Shown one piece after another: positions 9,651 to 17,787 of a DNA stretch of 64,000 nt. The notes beneath the pieces were generated by a model. It did no database searches. It worked only from the letters and a program-made list of their open reading frames with translations, and was not told where the DNA came from. Each line of letters starts with the position of its first letter. The first letter of the stretch is position 1. This stretch comes from Mucilaginibacter cryoferens (GTDB taxonomy: Bacteria; Bacteroidota; Bacteroidia; Sphingobacteriales; Sphingobacteriaceae), in assembly GCF_014205845.1 (NCBI RefSeq), contig NZ_JACHCR010000003.1:124001-188000 (forward strand), in the 5' to 3' direction. A program made the translations under genes and the position numbers.

Positions 9651-9680
9651 GGCATAGCAATGGTTATATATTGCTATGCC
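9651..9680 (-). terminator. Stem-loop between the GH71/99-like and GH3 genes
   Basis: 11-bp perfect stem GGCATAGCAAT/ATTGCTATGCC with an 8-nt loop, 20 bp beyond the stop codon at 9700. It probably ends or attenuates transcription of the gene at 9700-10962. Confidence 0.65.
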
Positions 9681-9699
9681 CTTTAAAAAAACTGCTAAC

Positions 9700-10962
9700 T
9701 CACTTAACAACAGGCGGCGGCACATTCTCTACAAAAGGCACCTGTTTCCTGAGCATTTTGGAAGCATACCCTGTTAAATATAAATAATAATCGTTGGGGA
9801 TACCATCCTCAAAAGTTACAAATGTGCTTTTGCCTACCGGCGGATTTTTAGATGCTTTGAGGATGGCCGTACCTTCGTCAACCTCATCAAACATGGCTAC
9901 ATACAACATATCGGCACCGCTTTTTATGGCACCGGTAATTTGCGTCCAGTAAAAATGCCCGCGGTTGCGTGGAATTTGATTTTGAGGCGCACGCGGATTC
10001 ATATTATGCCAGCTAAAACCGGGGAATACGGTGGGCACATAATCAACCTTGTTGGCTTTGCACCAGGCAATATCATCAACAATGCGGGCTTCAAATTTGG
10101 GGTAAGCTTCCTCATTAAAGCGGCCCACAAACCAGGGGTGAATAATATCAACCATCTTTAGCAGATTGTGCAGATGCGGGTCTTTTTCGGTATCGCTCCC
10201 AAAATCGCGCCAATAGGTAGGTACACCCAGCAATATGGCGCAGCCACCATAAACAGGGTCATTTTTTAAAAAGTTGATGATCCGCTCGGCTTCTGCCAGG
10301 CCATATCTGCGGTTATCGTTAAAACCTATGCCCCAAACAGCCACCAGGGGTTTACCATTGTGGTATAGCCAGGTTTGGTTATTTCCCCGGTTGGTTAGTT
10401 TCAGGCTATCTACCAGATGCTTCCAATCTTTAATCACCAGCGAATCGCCACCGGCCTGCATGCCCGATAGATCGTACATTACAGAAATGGCACGGTGGTA
10501 CTTTTCAGAAAAGCGCAGGGCGTTACCCAAAACCACATCGTTATGATGTTTACCGGCGCCACGCTGTACATCGCCAATAAAGCGCTGTACAAACACACCA
10601 TCAATACCATATTGCTGCATCCATTTAAAATGAGTTTCTACAGATGAGGCATCGTATGAGCTGTACAGGTAAGCATCGGTACCATCGGCATGTTTAAACG
10701 GCGACTTATATGTTTTTTTGTATTCGCTTACATCCGGCCATACATCAATATTGGTATAACCCGGCTCAAATTTACCGCGTGATACATAGTGGTTCCACCA
10801 GCGGTTGCCGCCATCGCCGGGCGCGTTAAACCAGCCCTGGTAACCAGCCATAACCAGGCCTTTATAACTTTTAAAGGTCGATGTTTTACTGTGCTTTGGC
10901 TGCTGTGCGTACCCAACAGCGCACAGCAGTAGCAGCAAGATGCTAAAAACTTGTTTTTTCAT
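9700..10962 (-). CDS. Secreted GH71/99-like glycosidase (second copy)
   Basis: A 420-residue paralogue of the enzyme at 5145-6419, here with a cleavable signal peptide (LLLLLCAVGYAQ) rather than a lipobox. Shared landmarks are VMAGYQGWFNAPGDG, HFKWMQQYGIDGVFVQRF, GVPTYWRDFGSD, IHPWFVGRF and VAMFDEVDEGTA. The two paralogues therefore probably act in different compartments on the same alpha-linked glycan: the lipoprotein at the surface and this one in the periplasm. Substrate inferred only from GH71 (alpha-1,3-glucanase) and GH99 (endo-alpha-mannosidase) relatives. Confidence 0.82.
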   Translation of the reverse strand: MKKQVFSILLLLLCAVGYAQQPKHSKTSTFKSYKGLVMAGYQGWFNAPGDGGNRWWNHYVSRGKFEPGYTNIDVWPDVSEYKKTYKSPFKHADGTDAYLYSSYDASSVETHFKWMQQYGIDGVFVQRFIGDVQRGAGKHHNDVVLGNALRFSEKYHRAISVMYDLSGMQAGGDSLVIKDWKHLVDSLKLTNRGNNQTWLYHNGKPLVAVWGIGFNDNRRYGLAEAERIINFLKNDPVYGGCAILLGVPTYWRDFGSDTEKDPHLHNLLKMVDIIHPWFVGRFNEEAYPKFEARIVDDIAWCKANKVDYVPTVFPGFSWHNMNPRAPQNQIPRNRGHFYWTQITGAIKSGADMLYVAMFDEVDEGTAILKASKNPPVGKSTFVTFEDGIPNDYYLYLTGYASKMLRKQVPFVENVPPPVVK

Positions 10963-11021
10963 CAGGATAGAGTTTAATATGTTTTTGTTAGTTAGAAGAT
11001 ACTTAAATCTGTTTTTTTGTA

Positions 11022-11087
11022 GAGACGCATAATTGCGTCTCCCGCATGCAAATCCGCTCCGCCGTTGTTGGAGTTGTCTCCAACAAC
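11022..11087. repeat. Two adjacent extragenic hairpins
   Basis: GAGACGCA-TAAT-TGCGTCTC (11022-11041) and GTTGTTGGAG-TTGT-CTCCAACAAC (11064-11087). Both look like short dispersed palindromes and lie between the GH92 stop and the GH71/99-like start; one could act as the GH92 terminator. Confidence 0.6.
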
Positions 11088-11207
11088 TTTCTTTCCGGCG
11101 GTAAACTCGCTGAAACGTACAATAAAAACTAATTCCTTTTCTACAATGATTGGCCTGTTGGTGACAATACCAACAGGGGCACCAGTTATCTTATTGTTTT
11201 TATTAGA

Positions 11208-13454
11208 TCAAATACCCCAGCTTTTATTTGGTTTAGGTCCCATTTCCAGTTCGAGTGTGCCACCCGCGGTTAATTGCTCGTGCGTAAACCATGGCTTATT
11301 TAATACCTGTCCGTTAAACTTAGCGCTCTGGATGTATTTGTTAATTACCGAGCAATTGTTGGCCAGCAGTTTAAATTGTTTGCCGTTCGGCAGATCGATA
11401 GTAACCTTGCTAAACACAGGGCTGCCGATAGTATAAACCGGTTTGCCGGGCGTAATTGGATAAAAACCCATTGACGAAAATACCACAAAGGCCGACATGC
11501 CACCGCCATCCTCGTCACCGGGAATGCCGAAGATGTTGTCCTTGTACCATACATCCAGCAAAAACCTTATACGCTTTTGGGTTTTCCATGGCGCGCCTGC
11601 GTAATTGTACAGGTATGGAATATGGAAGCTTGGCTCGTTACCCATAGAGTATTGGCCAACCAAACCTGTAGCATCCGGAAACTTGGCCCAAAACTGGTAT
11701 TTGCTCCTGTCCAGGCTTTCGCGAAACAGCTGATCGAGCTTGGCCTGGAAGCCATCGTTACCGCCCATAAGACCAATAAGACCGGGAATATCATGCTGCA
11801 CCTGCCATAAATATGTCCATCCGTTGTTTTCGTCGTAGTAATCGCGCCCACCAAGGCCGCCATCAAATTTAGGGTCGATATTTATCCAGTTGCCATCCTT
11901 ATCTTTAGGGATAAACATCTTCTTATCATCGTTCCACAGGTTTTTATAGTTTAAGGCACGTTTGGCAAAGGCGGCCGCATCGTCCGTTTTCTTCAGTTCG
12001 GTAGCCAGCTGGCCAACCGCCCAATCGTCATAACTGCCACCAAGGGTTACCGCTACGGCCTGCCTTTTCTCAAAAGAATGAACCAGGCTTACGGTTTCCT
12101 TTTCGCCTTTTGGCAGGGCCGGGAAATAGCCGTTTTTATAATAAAAATCGTCAAGCTCGCATTTGGGGCCGTTCTCCCATGGCAGCATAGTGGCCTGGGT
12201 AGCATTTTTCAGTACGCCCTCGTAAGCCTTATCTATATCAAAACCACGGATGCCTTTGCGGTAATCGTCCAAAAACATCACGGTTGAGTGAAAACCATTC
12301 ATACAGGGGTTATCGCCAAATAAAACCGGGAAGGTGGGCATCCAGCCGCTTTGCTGGTACATGTTTACGTAGGAGTTGAGCATATCCGACTCCATTGCCG
12401 GGTTTAGGATACTCCTTAACGGGTGCAGAGCCAGGTAAGTATCCCAAACCCAGTCGTCCACATAAAACGGGCGGTTACTGTCGTGTATCTTTTTATCGTA
12501 ACCGCTGTAATAGTGCCCGTCTTCGTTAATATTTACCATACGCTCGTTGCTACGGTACAGGGCGGTATAAAAAGAACGGCGCTGGGCTTCGGTACCGCCT
12601 TCAACCTTAATCTGGTTCACCACTTTTGCCCAGGCGCTTTTGGCAGCCTCCTTTAAGGTACTAAAATCGGCACCGGTAAACTCATCCTTAAAATTCTGTT
12701 TGGCCTGATCGGCGCTTACGTATGATATAGCATATTTAAACTCTATATTATCCGGCGCATCGGCAGCGAAGGTGATGTAGGAGCGGGCATCCTTACCGGC
12801 TACCTCAGTTTGGTTGCTTATGGCGCCATCCTTTATTACACCCGCAGATCCTTTAGCGTTAAACCGGCCGTAAACGTATATTTTAATGTCGCCGTTATAG
12901 GTTTCCATACCGGTAAGCTCGTTGCCGCCGGTAAAATTCCATTGGGCGGGGCCATCGTTGTAAACATTAAACAGGATGCTTTTTGCGGCAGTTTTGGCAG
13001 GAAACGAGAAGCGGTACATACCCACTTTTTTGCCGGGCGTAAACTCAACGGTAATATCCTTATCAATAAGATAGGTAGAGTAATACCATGGCCGGGTTAC
13101 TTCCAGATCATGATCGTAAGGCATTTTAAGGTCCCATGACGCGGTGGTAAGCGGCTTATCGTCGGGCTTTATCGAAAACACTTCGCCCAACCTGTGCGAA
13201 ACCATATTTAACGGAAAACTGGAGATCTGGTCGTCAATATAATCGGCCCGCTTGGGGTACATCCTTATCATTTGGTTGGGCAGGTGCATGGTGGGGCGAG
13301 TGGGCTCCAGCAACTGACCTACGTTGCCAATACGTGGGTCTATGTAGTTTAAATTACCGTCGCCATTTTGCGCGTAACTATTACCTATGGCAGCCACACT
13401 ACACAAGGCACATAAAATAACCGGCCTCAACAACCGGGAAACTGGGTTAACCAT
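11208..13454 (-). CDS. Secreted GH92 alpha-mannosidase
   Basis: A 748-residue family GH92 enzyme, a calcium-dependent inverting exo-alpha-mannosidase family (most members alpha-1,2). A signal peptide ends near SYAQ. The N-terminal beta-sandwich begins NYIDPRIGNVGQLLEPTRPT, and the (alpha/alpha)6 domain carries RPFYVDDWVWDTY, NPCMNGFHSTVMFLDDYRKG, the acidic/glycine loop GIPGDEDGGGMSAF and GFYPITPGKPVYTIGSPVF, all GH92 hallmarks. Complete length. It follows the kelch/SARP regulator by 103 bp on the same strand. With the GH71/99-like genes it suggests a mannose-containing target. Confidence 0.93.
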   Translation of the reverse strand: MVNPVSRLLRPVILCALCSVAAIGNSYAQNGDGNLNYIDPRIGNVGQLLEPTRPTMHLPNQMIRMYPKRADYIDDQISSFPLNMVSHRLGEVFSIKPDDKPLTTASWDLKMPYDHDLEVTRPWYYSTYLIDKDITVEFTPGKKVGMYRFSFPAKTAAKSILFNVYNDGPAQWNFTGGNELTGMETYNGDIKIYVYGRFNAKGSAGVIKDGAISNQTEVAGKDARSYITFAADAPDNIEFKYAISYVSADQAKQNFKDEFTGADFSTLKEAAKSAWAKVVNQIKVEGGTEAQRRSFYTALYRSNERMVNINEDGHYYSGYDKKIHDSNRPFYVDDWVWDTYLALHPLRSILNPAMESDMLNSYVNMYQQSGWMPTFPVLFGDNPCMNGFHSTVMFLDDYRKGIRGFDIDKAYEGVLKNATQATMLPWENGPKCELDDFYYKNGYFPALPKGEKETVSLVHSFEKRQAVAVTLGGSYDDWAVGQLATELKKTDDAAAFAKRALNYKNLWNDDKKMFIPKDKDGNWINIDPKFDGGLGGRDYYDENNGWTYLWQVQHDIPGLIGLMGGNDGFQAKLDQLFRESLDRSKYQFWAKFPDATGLVGQYSMGNEPSFHIPYLYNYAGAPWKTQKRIRFLLDVWYKDNIFGIPGDEDGGGMSAFVVFSSMGFYPITPGKPVYTIGSPVFSKVTIDLPNGKQFKLLANNCSVINKYIQSAKFNGQVLNKPWFTHEQLTAGGTLELEMGPKPNKSWGI

Positions 13455-13557
13455 CAGCTATAATTTATAATTGGTTTATCACTCAAAATTGTTCATAAAC
13501 CTTAATGAACTATTAATATTTAATTAATTGGGAGAAAAAATAACGATTGTAACAGAT

Positions 13558-16116
13558 TTATTCAAGAATTGAATTAAAATCACGGTTAAAAGCTTCGCCG
13601 TAAATCACTTTGTACTCCTTGTTAAAGTTCTCGAAAGTGTTTTTTGCCAGCGAGTGCTTACCAATATGGGCAAGCGCCTTGCATTTTAAGATCATGGCTT
13701 CTTCATTCACCGGATCGAAGTAAAAGATATCATTGGCCAGCTTGATCAAAAACTCCGGATCATCGGCTATCTGAACGCTGTTTGCAAACTGGATATAGGT
13801 ATCGATGATCTCATTTGATACTTCGGATTTAAAAGCATCCAGCCACTCGTACTCAATGTTTGATAAAAAGTTGCCCCTTTGGGTGATATGGGTAAGCTGA
13901 ATTATCTTTTGCTTGTTAAGCCTGGTTTTGTTGGATACAATGTTGAGGTAATTATGATAATCGACCATAATATGGCTGTAATCTATCTCAATTTTCCAGT
14001 AACCGGTATCTTTTGATAAATGGCAATGCCCCATTTTATCTAACAGCGATTTTAGCTTGGCAATATTTACAGAGCGGTTATTACGCGCGCTTTTTTCCGA
14101 TTTATCAAACCAAAGAATCTCGTTCAGCTTTTCGGAACTTACCCCCCTATCCAGCTTAACCGAGTACAACAGGATAACCAGGAACAGCTCTTTAAGCAGC
14201 GGCGTAAAATATTTGGTGATTTCGTGCCCTTCCGGTGTAAACAATTGCAGATCGCCAAATAAAAATATGGCGTTTTTGCAATGGTTACGGGTATGGTCAT
14301 CTTCGGCAATAGCTTCTGGTTCTGCATCGTTAACAACAAATGACGGGCTTTCAACCGGCTTTAATATTACAGGAGGCGTTACCAAAGCTTTTTTACGCCT
14401 GCGACTTATTACTACCAGTACGGCTAAACCCAGGCCGGCCACGCAAACGCCGCTTATCCATAAAAAATAATTGATATGCCCAATCTCTACCTCCCTATCG
14501 GCCAATGGCTCGGGCGGGCTCAGCAGCGAATAGATCTTAATGCGGGTTTGCTCGTTTTCCCTAAACATGGTAAGGGCCAAAAACTTGCCGCTACGCGGGA
14601 AGAAACACAGATCGGCATAGGAATGGATATCATGGAACAGGAAGGGAATAGTATCGCCCACCAGATGGTAACCCGATCTATCCAGCGAGCCTTTTATCAG
14701 CTGCAAACTGGAGTTAAACTTATGCTGAGGAAAAATAAGGCCATAGTACGATCTGTCTTTAGAGTTTATTACCAGCGAATTGGCAAACACAAAATCTTCG
14801 TTTTTTACATCGATGCTAAACAGTTTTTTAAAGGATTTATCCTTTACCGAAAACCGCATCATATCGTACAAATTCTTAGGGTTCACTATCTGCTGGCCCG
14901 ATGCGCTGCCATAGCCCCCAATTACGTAGGCCGTATCACCGGCGGCATCTGTACCCAGGCCAGCCAGGTAACGGGGTGTAAAGGTCTCGCCCTTAACTTT
15001 TACCTTTTGCCAGATGTTGGTAACCACATTGTAGCGTTTTACACTATCCTTATAAATAAGCTGGCCGTAGCCACCAATAGTATATATGGAGCTATCTGCT
15101 TTGCTGTAAAATTTATTGAAATGCCCGTTGTTGGTTGCCTGGTTTTTAAAGCCTTTGTCCCAGCGCTGGCTATTAAAATCATAGGTACCAATGGCCATTT
15201 GATCTATGTACAGGTAGTAAAGTTTGTTATTAACAAAAAGCGACTGATCGCCGGGAACCATCAATTGCCGGCCAGAATGATACGGCGCACTGGTAAGCTG
15301 TGGCGTTTTATTGATAGAAAAATTAACCAGCGAATCCTGCGTAATAATATACACGGCTTCATTAACGGTATCAAAGGCGGAGCTGGCATCGCCCGGAACT
15401 GTAAATTCATTTTCTAACTGCCAGTTACGATGCCGGGCTTTTATCCATAACGGGTTGGTGATGACACCATTGTTTTGGTTTACGGTTTCGTTGGCTACAT
15501 TGCCCTCCCACTCGTTAAGCGGCCAGTTGGCCATCAGCCGTTCGCCCTGCAAAACGTTTACATCCCTTAACTTTAAAGGAGGCAGATCTGTAGTTTGGTA
15601 TTGTTTGTAGGCGTTGGCTCCAAAAAGCAATTTGTAATTATGACCAGGCTGCTGCAAATGCACGCCCGATTCTGCAAATGATTCGCGGCCCGAAAAAACG
15701 GTGATCTTATCGTTTTTATAATCTACCACCAGGCGTAGCCTGTTCCAACGCTCAAAAAGCAATTTTTCATCAATATTGAACGAAATTTTAGAAAGCCGCT
15801 CGCCTACGATGATCTTAAAATGGCGCGTATTGGCCTGGTTATCATACACCAGGTCGATGTTTTGTTTGTTATCATCAACCAGCCTGAGAATGTAGCCAAA
15901 GTAAATAGCATGGTTGGGGATAAAAGAAAGATCAAAGGAAACTTCGAGATTATCTTTTGGAGAGACATTGTTAATACTAAGATCTAAAGTTGTGCGTTTA
16001 TCCTGTACAACTTCATGGCTATAAAACCCAAGCCCATACGATTGCGCATTTGCTTGCAACAAGAAAAGGATATTTAATAAAATAGCCGCAATTGACCCCG
16101 GTAAAAAAAATCTCAT
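13558..16116 (-). CDS. Transmembrane kelch-SARP one-component regulator
   Basis: An 852-residue multidomain protein. Visible order: signal peptide (1-24); LamG/ConA-like beta-sandwich (~30-220, with WPLNEWEGNVANETVNQNNG); kelch-type propeller (~290-530, repeats YTIGGYG at 345 and YVIGGYG at 397); one membrane helix (~549-571) followed by RRRKK; a cytoplasmic winged-helix domain (~615-715, LFGDLQLFTPEGHEITKYFT, LLKELFLVILL); and a helical BTAD/TPR-like tail (~735-852). The last two parts resemble SARP-type transcription factors. I infer that a periplasmic glycan or carbohydrate-modified ligand is sensed by the propeller and relayed across the membrane to DNA binding, replacing a two-component system. 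It sits between GH92 and the esterase operon, which makes it the likely local regulator. Confidence 0.75.
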   Translation of the reverse strand: MRFFLPGSIAAILLNILFLLQANAQSYGLGFYSHEVVQDKRTTLDLSINNVSPKDNLEVSFDLSFIPNHAIYFGYILRLVDDNKQNIDLVYDNQANTRHFKIIVGERLSKISFNIDEKLLFERWNRLRLVVDYKNDKITVFSGRESFAESGVHLQQPGHNYKLLFGANAYKQYQTTDLPPLKLRDVNVLQGERLMANWPLNEWEGNVANETVNQNNGVITNPLWIKARHRNWQLENEFTVPGDASSAFDTVNEAVYIITQDSLVNFSINKTPQLTSAPYHSGRQLMVPGDQSLFVNNKLYYLYIDQMAIGTYDFNSQRWDKGFKNQATNNGHFNKFYSKADSSIYTIGGYGQLIYKDSVKRYNVVTNIWQKVKVKGETFTPRYLAGLGTDAAGDTAYVIGGYGSASGQQIVNPKNLYDMMRFSVKDKSFKKLFSIDVKNEDFVFANSLVINSKDRSYYGLIFPQHKFNSSLQLIKGSLDRSGYHLVGDTIPFLFHDIHSYADLCFFPRSGKFLALTMFRENEQTRIKIYSLLSPPEPLADREVEIGHINYFLWISGVCVAGLGLAVLVVISRRRKKALVTPPVILKPVESPSFVVNDAEPEAIAEDDHTRNHCKNAIFLFGDLQLFTPEGHEITKYFTPLLKELFLVILLYSVKLDRGVSSEKLNEILWFDKSEKSARNNRSVNIAKLKSLLDKMGHCHLSKDTGYWKIEIDYSHIMVDYHNYLNIVSNKTRLNKQKIIQLTHITQRGNFLSNIEYEWLDAFKSEVSNEIIDTYIQFANSVQIADDPEFLIKLANDIFYFDPVNEEAMILKCKALAHIGKHSLAKNTFENFNKEYKVIYGEAFNRDFNSILE

Positions 16117-16121
16117 GTTGA

Positions 16122-16152
16122 TAAGTACACACTAAGTATAAAACTTAAGTAC
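16122..16152 (-). promoter_or_regulatory. Three direct heptamers upstream of the kelch-SARP gene
   Basis: TAAGTAC (16122-16128), TAAGTAT (16133-16139) and TAAGTAC (16146-16152), with starts 11 and 13 bp apart, just before the start codon at 16116. SARP-type factors are known to bind heptameric direct repeats with about 11-bp period, so an autoregulatory site is plausible. A single similar heptamer (reverse strand) lies at 10999-11005 upstream of the GH71/99-like gene. Confidence 0.35.
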
Positions 16153-16392
16153 CCGTATAGTTTATAATTACGGCCATAAAAACAAGCGATATGTTTAGAT
16201 GACATGTGGCTAAATTACAATAAAAACTAAACACATTCAAGGAATATAACTTTATATAAACTAACCACGCGCCAAACCCGGGCAAAAGTAAAATGATATA
16301 AATTTAACAATTAATAATACCATTTTACCACCAAATTTAGCCTGTTATTCAAGTTAATTGGGAGAGATTTACATTAACGGGTACAATAGGCA

Positions 16393-17778
16393 TCAATTTG
16401 CCTGGTACCCGGTTGCCTGTAAAATAAAATCGACAATTGGTGCCGGGTTTGGAAAACTATGGGGATGGTGCTTAAAACCGGGCTTATGCATTACCGTTAT
16501 GGTACCGCCAAGCGCTTTAACCTTTTGTTCAAACAATAATGTATTTTTTGATGGATCAACCGCCTCATCATCATCGGCCAATAGGTGCAGCATAGGGTAT
16601 CCTCCAGCCACAATCTGCGGCACTTTGTCAATCGGGCTTGCTTTTAAAGCAGCCAACTGGCTTACTTCATTTAAATGAAAATCCTGTTTCAACGTTGCCG
16701 AATCGGGCCAGTACTTCAGATCGAGCAGCGCATTATCGGCATAAACGCAGGCAACTTTGTGCGGATTAGCTGCCGCCCAGTTATAAATATAAATACCACC
16801 ACGGCTCATTCCTTCCAGCACCGCCTTTTTAGCCAGGCCGGCGTGGTTAAGCATTGTATAAAAATTATTCCAGTAACCTATGGCTTCGTTGTTACCCAGT
16901 AATTCGGCAACATCGCAGTAAACAATATGAAACCCACGCTCAAGCAGGGCGATATCTGTTTGCGGCTCGTGCCCCCAGAAACGTGCACGCCATACCCAGG
17001 GATGGCCCTTGGCTGCCCATTTGGGTTTTACTACTTTGGCATCGCGGCCATCAAAATTAAATTGGGCACAGGGGTAACCGTAAAACGAACTTGTTTTATA
17101 AGGTTGTTTAATGTTGTTGAAAACGTTAAACGTTGTATCTTTTGGTTGTACAATTACATCGTAGAGCCTTTTGGCTGTTATGGTAGCGCCCTGCAAATCC
17201 GGATGGATCTTATCCGGCATCCAGTTTTCATGGTTAACAAACATCGAGTGCATATCAATAACTTCCAAACGGGTATCATAAGCCACCTGCCGTATGCGGG
17301 GGATAATGTCATTAACTATTACCTTATCGTATATCTGGTTGGTATCGGCCAAAAAAGCGGGTATAGGCAACAGCAATACCATACGCGGATGCGATGGCAG
17401 TTGTGCAAAAGCACGGATCATATCCTTATAATCCTGCCCATATTCATTTAAATGAACCCTGTTAACAAGCTTGCTATCGTTACCGCCCAAATCTATAAAT
17501 ACTACATCGGGCCTGCTTTTGAGGGCCTGTTGATAAGCAGATGTTGACCAGTAAGATAAGTCGCCTTTGCGTAACATGGTGGCACTGCTTACGCCAAAAT
17601 TACTCACCACATAATTATTACCCAACAGCCGCTGCAATTGCGCGGGATAGGATTGCGTGGCCGGCTCTGCAAGTGTTGCGCCATAGGTTATACTGGCACC
17701 AATACAGGTTATCCGGGTTTGAGCTTTTACGGATATGCCTACAGTTAAACCTAAAAGTATGCCGATGATTAATTTCAT
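16393..17778 (-). CDS. Secreted SGNH esterase fused to an alpha/beta-hydrolase
   Basis: A 461-residue protein with a signal peptide (to ~residue 20) and two hydrolase domains. The N-terminal SGNH domain (~21-210) shows block I GASIT with Ser29, FGVSS, LGGND and DKIHP with Asp189/His192. The C-terminal domain (~215-461) has an alpha/beta-hydrolase nucleophile elbow GMSRGG (Ser325), an acidic HLLADDDEAVDP segment and a final HHPH. Both look intact. SGNH proteins in glycan loci are usually acetylesterases; the second domain may remove another ester. It lies 9 bp after the DUF5703 gene in the same direction, so the two are almost surely co-transcribed. Confidence 0.85.
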   Translation of the reverse strand: MKLIIGILLGLTVGISVKAQTRITCIGASITYGATLAEPATQSYPAQLQRLLGNNYVVSNFGVSSATMLRKGDLSYWSTSAYQQALKSRPDVVFIDLGGNDSKLVNRVHLNEYGQDYKDMIRAFAQLPSHPRMVLLLPIPAFLADTNQIYDKVIVNDIIPRIRQVAYDTRLEVIDMHSMFVNHENWMPDKIHPDLQGATITAKRLYDVIVQPKDTTFNVFNNIKQPYKTSSFYGYPCAQFNFDGRDAKVVKPKWAAKGHPWVWRARFWGHEPQTDIALLERGFHIVYCDVAELLGNNEAIGYWNNFYTMLNHAGLAKKAVLEGMSRGGIYIYNWAAANPHKVACVYADNALLDLKYWPDSATLKQDFHLNEVSQLAALKASPIDKVPQIVAGGYPMLHLLADDDEAVDPSKNTLLFEQKVKALGGTITVMHKPGFKHHPHSFPNPAPIVDFILQATGYQAN

Positions 17779-17787
17779 ATCAACTTA

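Noticed and set aside
14476..15417. 313-codon open frame on the + strand
   Set aside because: Fully antisense to the kelch-SARP gene; its residue makeup is that of a shadow frame and no domain is visible.
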